Source: an uncultured Elioraea sp. (GTDB lineage Bacteria > Pseudomonadota > Alphaproteobacteria > Acetobacterales > Acetobacteraceae). From it: a DNA stretch of 34,167 bases. Below are positions 24,106 to 32,648 of this stretch, piece by piece. Each line of letters starts with the position of its first letter. Within the stretch, counting starts at the first letter, position 1. The notes under the pieces are model-generated. The model saw only the letters and a program-made list of their open reading frames with translations, did no database searches and was not told the DNA's origin. The stretch spans positions 1 through 34,167 of the forward strand of contig CALLUO010000078.1 of the NCBI GenBank assembly GCA_938010425.1, given 5' to 3'. Made by a program: the position numbers and the translations under genes.

Positions 24106-26018
24106 GGCAGCCGCGCGAGCGGAACTGGATACATGGCTTCGCCCGGGTCACGCCCGCGGTCCAGATTGACCCAAAGCTCGGGCTGGCGCGCATACTCTTC
24201 ATAGAGGCGAAGACGGGCCTCGAGCGCATTGATGATCTCGCGCCGCGCGCCTGCACCCATCGCCACCCACTCCTCCTCAGTGATGTCCATAATCCGCGAT
24301 CGGTATGGCAGACCGTCGAGAAACTCGGCGAACACCCCGCCCAAGCGCTGCAGTTCGGCCACCCGGCGCGGGTCGCGCGCCATCGCCGCGGCAAGCCCGC
24401 GCAGGCGACTGAAGAATGTTTCGGGCGCAAGACGGCCTGCGTTGCCCGCTTCGATGATGCCCTTCAGAGTCGCCGCGAGATCCGAAAGCTGATTGCGCGT
24501 TAGCAATACGCGCACCTCCATCGGCCGCCGAGCGGGAGTTGGATCCGCCCAGTCCTCATCAACGGTGAAGCTGCGCACGAGGTCTGGCGCGCTGGCTCCC
24601 TCGAGGCGGCCGAGATAAGACAGCCGCATGGCATGCGCGACCACCTCGGTCTGCTCCACGATGCGCCGCATCGCTTCGCCTGGCGGAGGCGTGATGCCAG
24701 CGATCGGTCGGCCGACGGTGCGTGCCACCTGGGCGAGAATCGTATCTGTGAGCACATCGACCGTGGTGCCGAAGGAGGTCACGTCTCCGTCCGGCACCGG
24801 GTAGTAGAGCGAGCCTGCAGCATCGAAGGCGGAGAGCTGACGGTATTGACGCTCTGCCCGTCCGTGGTCGGCCCTGCCTTCGAGCGTGCGGAGATGGATC
24901 ACCGAAATCGCGACCTGCTTCGCCTCAGAGCGGGCGAGCGCGTTAAGGTCAGCCGCTGTCATGCCCGTCGAAGCGCGAGGGTCGGGTGGTTCGCGCATCG
25001 AGGCGTCGGTGATCAGCACGATGAACCGGCCGCCGAACTCGCTCCATTTCACCTCATCGAGTGCCAGTTTGATCCCTGCCCCGGCGTCCTCCTGCCACCC
25101 TTCTGTCGAAGCCGTGGCCTCACGCACCTCGGCGATTTTGGGCAGAATCGCATCCGGTGCTGCCTGAAAGTCGGGGAGAGCGACAAGACGGGCGAGATAG
25201 TCGACCTGCGGGCGGCCATCGAGGGAGTCGCGGAAGGCGACCATGCCGAAGCGAAAATTGTCGCGCACCACCGTGTCGCCGATGCGAGAGACGATGCGGC
25301 GGATCGCTTCGCGCGTGCGTTCGATGTAGGGCCCCATCGAGATTGTGGTGTCGATGACGAACACCACCGCGGCGCGGAAGTTGCGCAGCGCCTCGGCACC
25401 CGCGCGCGACGTTGCAGGGCGTGCGGGTGCGGAAACGACCTCGAGCAGCCGGGCGGGCGGTCCGACTTCCGGTTCCATCAGCTCAGCCGACAGAACAGGG
25501 AGGAGGTAGAAGGCGCGCGTGATGTCGACATGCGCCTCCGGTTCCAGAGCGATGACCGGGCCGCCTGGCCCTGCTGCGCGGAAGGCAGCGGCGCGCGCGG
25601 CACGATCGCGCGCCGTCCACGCCTCGCGCACGGTCTCGGCGTCGCGGAAGAACATCGCTCGGTCGCGCCCAGCCGGGTTGGTGAAGGCAAGGATCATAGT
25701 ATGGCGCCAGGGAATGGCGCGCTCCTCTGCGATCCAGCCCTGGGTGCGTCCGTGCGCCGTCTCGCCGACCTCGAGCCAACCGTCGCGACGATCATAGACG
25801 TAGAACACGGAGAACCCCGGGACAGCGGTCGCGCGCGCCACTTCGCCGGGGCGCGGGGCAAGCACTGCGCCAGGGCGGGTGATCACGCGCTGCCAGAGCG
25901 AGGTCGTGCCCTCGATCAGCAACGGGCGGCGCGAAGTTTGTGCCTCAGCGGGCAGCCCGAGCAACGGCAGCATCAACAGAATTGCGGCTAAAATGGAAAT
26001 AGAAGCGCCTCGTTTCAT
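24102..26018 (-). CDS. Exported von Willebrand factor A domain protein
   Basis: A 638-residue protein with a signal peptide (ISILAAILLMLPLLGLPAEA, cleavage before QTS). Residues 40-105 (RPGEVARATAVPGFSVFYVY, DGWLEVGE, GWIAEERAIPW) resemble a bacterial SH3-type module. The von Willebrand A domain spans about 212-430, with a metal-ion site VIDTTISMG at 221-229 (DxTxS in place of the usual DxSxS), a later threonine region and VLITDASMREPPD. The last 150 residues are helical and include YRSRIMDITEEEWVAMGAG. ATG 26018 follows GGAG with 8-base spacing and overlaps the preceding stop (ATGA). As it is exported, it probably binds a partner in the periplasm in a metal-dependent way; which partner is not shown. 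Confidence 0.85.
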   Translation of the reverse strand: MKRGASISILAAILLMLPLLGLPAEAQTSRRPLLIEGTTSLWQRVITRPGAVLAPRPGEVARATAVPGFSVFYVYDRRDGWLEVGETAHGRTQGWIAEERAIPWRHTMILAFTNPAGRDRAMFFRDAETVREAWTARDRAARAAAFRAAGPGGPVIALEPEAHVDITRAFYLLPVLSAELMEPEVGPPARLLEVVSAPARPATSRAGAEALRNFRAAVVFVIDTTISMGPYIERTREAIRRIVSRIGDTVVRDNFRFGMVAFRDSLDGRPQVDYLARLVALPDFQAAPDAILPKIAEVREATASTEGWQEDAGAGIKLALDEVKWSEFGGRFIVLITDASMREPPDPRASTGMTAADLNALARSEAKQVAISVIHLRTLEGRADHGRAERQYRQLSAFDAAGSLYYPVPDGDVTSFGTTVDVLTDTILAQVARTVGRPIAGITPPPGEAMRRIVEQTEVVAHAMRLSYLGRLEGASAPDLVRSFTVDEDWADPTPARRPMEVRVLLTRNQLSDLAATLKGIIEAGNAGRLAPETFFSRLRGLAAAMARDPRRVAELQRLGGVFAEFLDGLPYRSRIMDITEEEWVAMGAGARREIINALEARLRLYEEYARQPELWVNLDRGRDPGEAMYPVPLARLP

Positions 26019-27004
26019 GGCCAAAACTCCTGCAGCGCATCGCGCGCCGTGCCGGACCCGGCTGCGGCCTCCTGTTCGAGAAACGCACGCAACGCAGCGC
26101 GGCGCGCAGCGGCTTGCGCGTCGCCCAAGCGCTCCGCCTCGCGATAGTGTTTGGCGGCCTGGCGAACATCTGGCGAGCGGAATGGACGGCCGGGGATGAA
26201 GCCAAGAGGGTCGTAGAGACGGGCAAGCGCGGTGTGCGCTTCGGCGATGCTGGCTTCCGCCGCAACCTCGAACAACACGAGGGCATCGTCATGCCGGCCT
26301 GCCGCCTGTCGGCGAAGGCCGACCGCAAGCACGCCGCGCGCATCAGGTGCCTGTGCGACGACCTCAGCCACCGTTAGCCCGTCTGTGCCATCTGGCCAGA
26401 TCGGCGCAGCGACGGGAGGTGGCAAAGCAGAAGGCGGAGACGCGAGGAAGGGCGTCTCGCGCAGGAGCCACCAGCCGGCAGCAGCAAGGCCTAGCGCTGT
26501 CAGCGCCACCCCGGCGAGGATCAGCGGAAGACGCTGCGCGCCCCCGACAGGCCGTTGCTCGATCTCGGGCTGCGGCAGGGACGGCGGCGACGAAGCCTCA
26601 GCCGGTCGGACCGGCTTGCGGGCAGCGACGGATTGGCCGAACCCGATCCGCGCCTCGCCCTCGTCGAACACCGCGATGGAGGCAGGCCAAAACAGGGGCA
26701 AGTCCAGCCCGAGCGACGGCAGCCTCAGTGTGAGCGGCCCAGGTTCGAGGTGGCGACAGACAGCGGGGCCAACAATGAGCACGCTCGCGCCTGGCGCAGT
26801 GTCGAGGGCAAGCGCTGTCAGCACCGTCTCTCCGACCTGCCAGCCGGAGGGGCCGAGATAGGCGGCGGGCATGTGCGCGCGGATGAGGGCAAAGCGTCCG
26901 TCCGCCAAGGGTTGGGCTATCCCCTCGAGCACGATCCGCGCATGCCCAAGAGGCCGGGCCGGGTCGGGTTCGGCGCGTGCGGTTGGAACCGATGGCATGG
27001 CCAT
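26015..27004 (-). CDS. Single-pass membrane protein with helical (Sel1/TPR-like) C-terminus
   Basis: A 329-residue protein of no firm family. Residues 1-125 are beta-rich and presumably cytoplasmic (ARIVLEGIAQPLADGRFALI, LGPSGWQVGETVL). A proline-rich linker (131-155) leads to one membrane span at about 159-181 (LPLILAGVALTALGLAAAGWWLL). The remainder is helical and contains AVGLRRQAAGRHDDALVLFE, AHTALARLYDPLGF and AAKHYREAERLGDAQAAARR, which resemble Sel1/TPR-type repeats and would face the periplasm. ATG 27004 overlaps the SrfC stop by one base and has GAGG seven bases upstream; GTG 27007 is an alternative. The architecture suggests a linker between the cytoplasmic SrfB/SrfC pair and periplasmic components. 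Confidence 0.65.
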   Translation of the reverse strand: MAMPSVPTARAEPDPARPLGHARIVLEGIAQPLADGRFALIRAHMPAAYLGPSGWQVGETVLTALALDTAPGASVLIVGPAVCRHLEPGPLTLRLPSLGLDLPLFWPASIAVFDEGEARIGFGQSVAARKPVRPAEASSPPSLPQPEIEQRPVGGAQRLPLILAGVALTALGLAAAGWWLLRETPFLASPPSALPPPVAAPIWPDGTDGLTVAEVVAQAPDARGVLAVGLRRQAAGRHDDALVLFEVAAEASIAEAHTALARLYDPLGFIPGRPFRSPDVRQAAKHYREAERLGDAQAAARRAALRAFLEQEAAAGSGTARDALQEFWP

Positions 27005-29640
27005 CACGCCGCCTCAGCGAGCCGGGAAAGTATCCGCCCAAGCTCGGCATTTGCCGCCGGGTCGATGCCACTGCCAAAGGCGTGATCGACATTGCGATCG
27101 ATCAGCCGAGCGAAGGCGGTAATCCAGTCGATAGCGTAATCCCTTTCGAACGGTGTCGGCTGTTCGCCGAGGGCGGGCCATTCCTCCGCCGCCTCGCGGG
27201 CGCGGAAAATAACGCGGCCCTCGCGCGCGGTGCGCGGGCGTTCCGCCTCGGGCACACGATCGAAACCAAGGGCGGCGACATAGTCGTTGATCATCCGTTC
27301 CGCGATCATCACGGGCTTGACCAAGGCCTCGGCGAACCGCTCGCGATACGACGCTTTGGCCCTGATCGCGCTGGCGATGCGCCCACGTAGGTCCTGCCAG
27401 GTGGCTCCGGCAGCGAGCTGGGCGGCCAGGAAAGCCGCCTGCTCGCGCGGGATGAGGAGGAAGGACGCCGTCGCCGGGTCGGCAGCAAAGGCGCGCAGGC
27501 GCTCCTGCCACTCAGCGAGGGCGGCTTCTGCCAACTGGTCGGCAAAATCTGTCGTCGCCGAACCTGTCGGTGCAGGCGCGGCAGAAACAGGCTCCTCGCC
27601 AAACAGCGCGGCGAGCTCGTCGGAGAGACTGACGGCTGTGGCGGCAGCGCCATGAACGGGCGTTGCGTGCGGATCCTCTGCCGGGGCGTGCAGGACAAGC
27701 CGGGTAAAGGCCACCTGCAAAGCCTCCGTCTCCACCATCAGCGCCTGCAACAGCAGGCCGAACCGCTGCTTCTCGAGGCAGGCAGCGAGGTGCCGGGCCA
27801 GCACCGCCCCCTCGGCGCGCCGCTTCTTCCGTTCCGCCTCACGATCGTCCGAGACATGGAACGGATCGAGCCGCCCCGCCGCATCGCGCACGACCCGGGC
27901 CAGCCGGGCAGCGACTTGGCCGCGCTTAAGGGCCGGGTTGCACACCGGTGCGAGGCTTTCCGCGAGGTAGGTGATGCCGCCGTCGTTCAGCCGCATCGCC
28001 TCGTCCCAAGCCCTGGCAGGGTCACTGAAGTGGCGCTGTACTTCGGGCGTGGCGAGGAACTCAGCCCTTAGCCGAGCCAGCCGCTCAGGCTCGCGCAGCG
28101 CGATTTCGCGCCCCATGGCATCGTAATCGAGGATCGCTTTGGCAAACACATTGGGGTTGCGAAGCCAGAACGTGTTGACGAAGGGCTTGCCGGGGGTCCA
28201 TTCCGTCGGCCAGGTGTGCTCTAGTCCGAGGAAACGCGTGATCGAGGCCTCGATTCGGGTTGCCCAACGACTGGCCGCCGCCTGATCTTCCCGCCGGCCG
28301 CGCTTTTCTTCGAACTCCATATCGAACTTGGTCAGCACGATGAACAGGGCGGTCGGGTGCTTGGCACGCTCCTCAGGGGTGGGGCCGTGCGTTGCGTCCA
28401 CCCACTCCTTCACCATGCCGGGAAGGGTTCGCACCTCCTGGTTCGACGGGCCGATACAGAGCAGCATGGCGGTGATTTCCTGCTCCGCCACATAGCGCTG
28501 GTAGAGGTAGGCCACCTTGCCGCGAAGGTAGAGGGGGGCCACGCGCGCTGCATCGGCTAAGTAACTTTCTGCATCCGAAAGGACCTCACGCGATCGCGCG
28601 CCCGGGAAATCAAGCAGGTCGGTGGAGGAAAAAAAGGGCCAGGGCTGATCAGCCAGGGTAAGGCGAAGTTCCGCCGTCAGCGCGGCGACGATCGGGCGCG
28701 GCAGCAGAGCGCGGCGGCCATCGCGGGTGGCGACCTCAAGCGTGCCGGCCCGTTCCGGCTGGCCCAGCCCGGCCAGAGTTTCAACATCGATGATGCTCGT
28801 TTCCCGCGGCAGCAGGGCCTCAAGGCCAAGGAAGGCCTCGTCAGGGTCGCCCAGTGCCTCGAGCGCCTCGCAGAGGCGACGGCAGGTCTCCGTGTAGGCA
28901 GGAATGGCGTTCCACAGCACGGAGAACAGGCGAGCGCGATCGGCAGCGGACAACCGGGGCGCCAGCGCGACAGAGTCGCGCCAAAACCCCTGACCGAGAG
29001 CGAGGATCACAGGGTGGCCGCGGAAGTAACGGTCGAAATACTCGGCAAGGTCGAACACCGCATCCTCGCCGAATGCTGCTGCGATGGTGCCGCCTGCACG
29101 GCAGCGTAGGCTGTCGACCAGGGCGGAAACTTGTTCTGCCGGCAAGGGCTGCACGGCATCGCGATTGAAGTCCTCAAGGAAAGAGTTGCCGAGGATTTTC
29201 ACCACATCGGCCTGGGTAAGCAAACGCACCGAGACCGGCTTGCCAGGCAGCGACGGTGTCGCGCGGACGGAGAAGCGGGTAACGAGCCCTGTCGCCTCTT
29301 TACCGCCTTCGGGATTGATTTCGGAGACAAAGTCGAGTGGCCGGTCGCCAAGTACGACGCGGACAGGCTCCGTTCCCCGCCGAGCCAGGGCGGAAATGAG
29401 GTAGCTCTTGCCGGCCTGGGATGGTCCGAAAACGGCGACACACATCGGACGGGCGGCGGCCGCGGCAAGCCGACGGGCGCGGGCGGCGAAACGGCGCAAA
29501 TCCCGCACCACGGCCGCACCCGCCTCCCGCGCCGCTTCGGGATGGGCCTCGATCCAACCGATACCGTCCGATATGGCCTCGGCCGCTGCCGCACAGCGTT
29601 CGGCGAGCACGCGGTCTTCGACGGAGCGCGCGTCGAGCAT
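27004..29640 (-). CDS. SrfC-like large GTPase
   Basis: An 878-residue protein I assign to the SrfC group (putative virulence factor, third gene of enterobacterial srfABC). It carries a GTPase core: G1 loop VAVFGPSQAGKSYLISAL with GPSQAGKS at 72-79, a possible switch-I EGGKEATGLVTRF near 111-123, G3 LLDFPG at 342-347, and G4 VLTKFDMEF at 435-443. The large spacing between G1 and G3, and the long helical region after G4, recall dynamin-like proteins, but membership is inferred. No signal peptide or membrane span is evident, so it should be cytoplasmic. ATG 29640 lies four bases after the srfB-like stop; GTG 29664 is an alternative start. Name rests on pairing with the SrfB-like gene and on general resemblance. 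Confidence 0.78.
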   Translation of the reverse strand: MLDARSVEDRVLAERCAAAAEAISDGIGWIEAHPEAAREAGAAVVRDLRRFAARARRLAAAAARPMCVAVFGPSQAGKSYLISALARRGTEPVRVVLGDRPLDFVSEINPEGGKEATGLVTRFSVRATPSLPGKPVSVRLLTQADVVKILGNSFLEDFNRDAVQPLPAEQVSALVDSLRCRAGGTIAAAFGEDAVFDLAEYFDRYFRGHPVILALGQGFWRDSVALAPRLSAADRARLFSVLWNAIPAYTETCRRLCEALEALGDPDEAFLGLEALLPRETSIIDVETLAGLGQPERAGTLEVATRDGRRALLPRPIVAALTAELRLTLADQPWPFFSSTDLLDFPGARSREVLSDAESYLADAARVAPLYLRGKVAYLYQRYVAEQEITAMLLCIGPSNQEVRTLPGMVKEWVDATHGPTPEERAKHPTALFIVLTKFDMEFEEKRGRREDQAAASRWATRIEASITRFLGLEHTWPTEWTPGKPFVNTFWLRNPNVFAKAILDYDAMGREIALREPERLARLRAEFLATPEVQRHFSDPARAWDEAMRLNDGGITYLAESLAPVCNPALKRGQVAARLARVVRDAAGRLDPFHVSDDREAERKKRRAEGAVLARHLAACLEKQRFGLLLQALMVETEALQVAFTRLVLHAPAEDPHATPVHGAAATAVSLSDELAALFGEEPVSAAPAPTGSATTDFADQLAEAALAEWQERLRAFAADPATASFLLIPREQAAFLAAQLAAGATWQDLRGRIASAIRAKASYRERFAEALVKPVMIAERMINDYVAALGFDRVPEAERPRTAREGRVIFRAREAAEEWPALGEQPTPFERDYAIDWITAFARLIDRNVDHAFGSGIDPAANAELGRILSRLAEAA

Positions 29641-29644
29641 GATC

Positions 29645-32572
29645 TCAGGGCACCCTGAGCGCACCAGTATCGCGCCAATAGCCCGCTTCTTCGGCCTCTG
29701 TCTGCAACCTTGCCACGATTTGGCGCGGATGCAGCGTCACGCCTTCGGCGTCGACCACCTCTTCGACCAAAAACCGTTCCCGCGCCACCTCGGCGTCAGG
29801 CTGGTCGGGGTCGATATCGCGGCGGACGAGCGTGACGGTAAGCGGCAGCGCAAGCCGGCGGACAGAGGAGGCGTCACCAAACTCAAGGCGATAAAGACGG
29901 GTCGCGGTCCAGCGTTCAAGATCGAGCTGGCGGAAACCAACAAAGCACGGGGCAGCAAAGCTCAGCCTGAACGAAGCCTCACGCGCCCCGCCTCCTGGTT
30001 CGCGCGCCTGATCGCGGAACAGAACGTTCTGGGTTCTAATCTGTCCTGATTGGTCCATCAGCCCGATGAAGCGTGCCGTGGAGCGCACGCCAAGGCGCGA
30101 CGCGCGAAGCAGGAATCCTTCGAGGCGACCTTCCGCGGTGGCGGAAATCATCGCGCCGACGGCGGCGGTGGTCTTCGGATCCGCGATCCGACCGGCCGCG
30201 TTGCGAAACGGATACCACGCCTCGACCGAATATTGGTCCATCGCCACCACCCGATGCGGCGGCACCGCGAGACGGGCAACGACAAGGTCGCGCACGACGC
30301 GCAGCCGGGACAGACGGCCCGAAAGCAGCAGCACGTCGACGTCGAACGCATGCACCACCTCAAGCAGTTCGGCGAGAACCGGGCCGAGCACGGCGGTGAC
30401 GACCTTCTCCACCTGATCGGCGGTGACGACGAGTTCGACTGCGCCGAGCGAAAACTCAGCCCCCTCGCGCCGCGCCGCCTCACCCTCGACATGAGCGATG
30501 GCGCGCCCAACAGCGGGCAGGCCCTCGAGCAGGGTGGCGATCTTGGCGCGCAGAATCTCGCCGCTCTGTCGGCCCGTCAGCCCTTCATAGGCCCGCAATG
30601 CGGCAAGGCCGAGCGGCTCAAGGACAAGGGCGACGAACTGCCGGCGCAGGTGCCGTTCCTGCTCGCTTTGTCCTGCCGCCGAAACGGAGAGCAATTCGCG
30701 CAAAAAGGCCTTCGCAGCGCGCACCCCGGCTTCAGCCAGCGCCCGCTCGAGGCAAGGCAAAATCGCGGTCTCGATCAGCGCTTGCAAGACATCATCGCCC
30801 GCAATGCGGAAGCCCTCGCGGAAGTTCTGCTTCGGCACGATCGCCTGGCCCGCCTCCGCGACGTAGGTGGCGACCATCAAGTCCGTCGTCCCGCCGCCAA
30901 TGTCGATTGAAGCGATCCTGAGCGAAGGCTCATCGCCATAGCCGCCGCGCACACGCCCGGAGATGGCGAACAAGGACGACGCGTCCGACTTCAGTCGCCA
31001 GCGACACTCGTTGTACAGCCAGACGAGCTGTGTCGCGGTTGCTTCATCGAGGCTGGCGACGAGTTCCGGCTTTGGCGGCGGTTCGGGCAGACCATCGCCG
31101 ACTCTCGACCAGCCGAGCAGGCTCCAGGCGAGGTCGATCGCCTCGCGCGCACGACGTTTCAGAATCTCCTGCTCGATGAGCGGCATTGCGGGGGGAAGCG
31201 TGAGCACCAGGCGCCGCAGTCGGCGCGGCACGTTCACTGAGCCGCGGGCGGCGCGATAGTCGGGCGAGTTGATCTGCACCGCAGCCTGCATCAGCAGTTC
31301 GCAGAGCAGGAAAGTGGTCAGGGCGGAACGCGAGAAGAGGGCGCGCATGCCGGGGCGTTTACGGTACCGGATCGTTTCGAGGACGTCTCCATCCTCGGAG
31401 ACGAACTCCATAAACGCCCCCGACACCGGGGGATTGATCGCCGTGCCATCCGCTGCCGGGCCGTTGAACCGCCACGGTACCGAAGTTGGTCGCTCGTCCC
31501 ACAAGTAGCGTTTGGGCGAGGAAAGCCCCGTCATCCCCTCATCGCCGCGCGATTGCGCGGCCAGCCGCACCGCCTCGGGTCCGACGCGCACGGGGCTTGC
31601 CCAATGGAAGGCGAGCATGCGGCCCGAAGTGTTGGAGAGGGCGTCGCGGCCAAAGGAGGCGCGATGGAACTCGACCCGGCTGTCAAACGGGATTGCCCAT
31701 AGTCGCTCCGGCGCGGAGAGTTCGCGCAGACTAAGCGGCGCGCCATTGGTGAAGTCGAGCGGCCGGTCTGGGTGGTCCTCAACCAGAATGCCGCAGGTGC
31801 GTGAATTGCCGAGATCGAGCACGAGGTCGACGGCGATCGGGCGCGCGGACTGAGTGGCCGAGGTGATGTCAAGAGTGCAAACCTTTGGCACCAGCCTCGC
31901 CTCCTCGAGCACGGCAAGGAAGGTGAGGTAACGCGCCCAGTGCTCGGCCCGCCACGGCAGGTCCTCGGCTCTAAGCCTGCGGCCGCGCGCGGCCTCGCGC
32001 GCCTCGCGGAAGTTAGCCTCGAGCCATTTGTCTACCCAGGCCTGGCGCAGGAACCAGCCGTTCTGTTCCGGCTCAGCCACCAGAGCGAAAACTTGTTCCT
32101 CCCGCGCCGGCGCAAGCCCAACGTAAGGAGCATCGGATCGGCGCGGCACGAAGCCGGTGTCGAAGGCGAGCACTGCAGCGTGCGTATGGGCAGCGGTGTC
32201 GCGCGCGGAAAGCCGGACGAGGCGGATGCGCACCCAGTTGGTCGGGCCCTGTGCAAACCTGCCATCCCGAATCTCAAAAACCGGCAGAGGCGTCCAGCGA
32301 TCAAGAAAGGGTTCGAGCGCGCGTGCGGTGTTGATCTGATAGGTCCGATCCTCCGGCGGGCGGGCCTTCGTCACCGGGTCGAGAAAGGATCCGTCCGCCT
32401 CATCCGTCGCCAGTGGGCGGAGGATGACATGCGGCTGACCGTCTGGCCCCTCTCTGTCCAGCTCTTCCCAAAAGGCGCGGGTCACGCGCGGAAGGCGCGC
32501 CTCGTCGAACGGCCGGACGATAAACTGAAGGCCCGATTGCGGAACCAAGGTGAGGATGTCTGTCTCAGCCAT
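29645..32572 (-). CDS. SrfB-like actin/Hsp70-fold ATPase
   Basis: A 975-residue cytoplasmic protein of the SrfB group (second gene of srfABC). An N-terminal region of about 245 residues precedes an ASKHA-type nucleotide-binding domain: phosphate-1 loop LVLDLGNSRTCGILVEDHP at 250-268, the family stretch GLSSPKRYLWDERP near 349-362, phosphate-2 loop SIDIGGGTTDLMVATY at 555-570, and an adenosine-type motif VLLLSGRLSRLRVV near 747-760. It should bind ATP in the way actin, MreB and Hsp70 do; whether it polymerises is not known. MAETDILTLVP starts at ATG 32572 with an AGG nine bases upstream. First gene of the minus-strand set, directly followed by the SrfC-like GTPase. Confidence 0.83.
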   Translation of the reverse strand: MAETDILTLVPQSGLQFIVRPFDEARLPRVTRAFWEELDREGPDGQPHVILRPLATDEADGSFLDPVTKARPPEDRTYQINTARALEPFLDRWTPLPVFEIRDGRFAQGPTNWVRIRLVRLSARDTAAHTHAAVLAFDTGFVPRRSDAPYVGLAPAREEQVFALVAEPEQNGWFLRQAWVDKWLEANFREAREAARGRRLRAEDLPWRAEHWARYLTFLAVLEEARLVPKVCTLDITSATQSARPIAVDLVLDLGNSRTCGILVEDHPDRPLDFTNGAPLSLRELSAPERLWAIPFDSRVEFHRASFGRDALSNTSGRMLAFHWASPVRVGPEAVRLAAQSRGDEGMTGLSSPKRYLWDERPTSVPWRFNGPAADGTAINPPVSGAFMEFVSEDGDVLETIRYRKRPGMRALFSRSALTTFLLCELLMQAAVQINSPDYRAARGSVNVPRRLRRLVLTLPPAMPLIEQEILKRRAREAIDLAWSLLGWSRVGDGLPEPPPKPELVASLDEATATQLVWLYNECRWRLKSDASSLFAISGRVRGGYGDEPSLRIASIDIGGGTTDLMVATYVAEAGQAIVPKQNFREGFRIAGDDVLQALIETAILPCLERALAEAGVRAAKAFLRELLSVSAAGQSEQERHLRRQFVALVLEPLGLAALRAYEGLTGRQSGEILRAKIATLLEGLPAVGRAIAHVEGEAARREGAEFSLGAVELVVTADQVEKVVTAVLGPVLAELLEVVHAFDVDVLLLSGRLSRLRVVRDLVVARLAVPPHRVVAMDQYSVEAWYPFRNAAGRIADPKTTAAVGAMISATAEGRLEGFLLRASRLGVRSTARFIGLMDQSGQIRTQNVLFRDQAREPGGGAREASFRLSFAAPCFVGFRQLDLERWTATRLYRLEFGDASSVRRLALPLTVTLVRRDIDPDQPDAEVARERFLVEEVVDAEGVTLHPRQIVARLQTEAEEAGYWRDTGALRVP

Positions 32573-32580
32573 GATGTGCG

Positions 32581-32595
32581 CCTGCCGTCTGCAGG
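32581..32595 (-). promoter_or_regulatory. Small inverted repeat overlapping the srfB-like ribosome-binding site
   Basis: On the coding (minus) strand CCTGC-AGACG-GCAGG forms a five-base-pair hairpin ending eight bases before the srfB-like ATG. The GCAGG arm is also the only Shine-Dalgarno-like sequence present, so folding could limit translation of the first gene of the set. Short and unproven. Confidence 0.25.
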
Positions 32596-32624
32596 CTAGC
32601 ACGGAACATGGCCAAAGCATGGAG

Positions 32625-32641
32625 GCGCGCGCAGCGCGCGC
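32625..32641 (-). terminator. Possible hairpin after trcR
   Basis: Two GCGCGCGC blocks (32625-32632 and 32634-32641) flank a single A, eight bases beyond the trcR stop on the minus strand. They can fold into a short, very stable stem-loop. No T run follows, so it could be a weak terminator between trcR and the srfB-like gene or simply alternating GC sequence. Confidence 0.3.
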
Positions 32642-32648
32642 TCAGTCC

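Noticed and set aside
15248-32572. Type VI or other contractile secretion system (vWA, OmpA, FGE-fold parts can occur there)
   Set aside because: No sheath (TssB/TssC), Hcp, VgrG, baseplate or ClpV gene is present; the NTPases are of SrfB and SrfC type instead.
29645-32572. DnaK/Hsp70 chaperone
   Set aside because: The nucleotide-binding loops are of the same superfamily, but there is a 245-residue N-terminal region and no Hsp70 substrate-binding domain, and it is followed by an SrfC-like gene.
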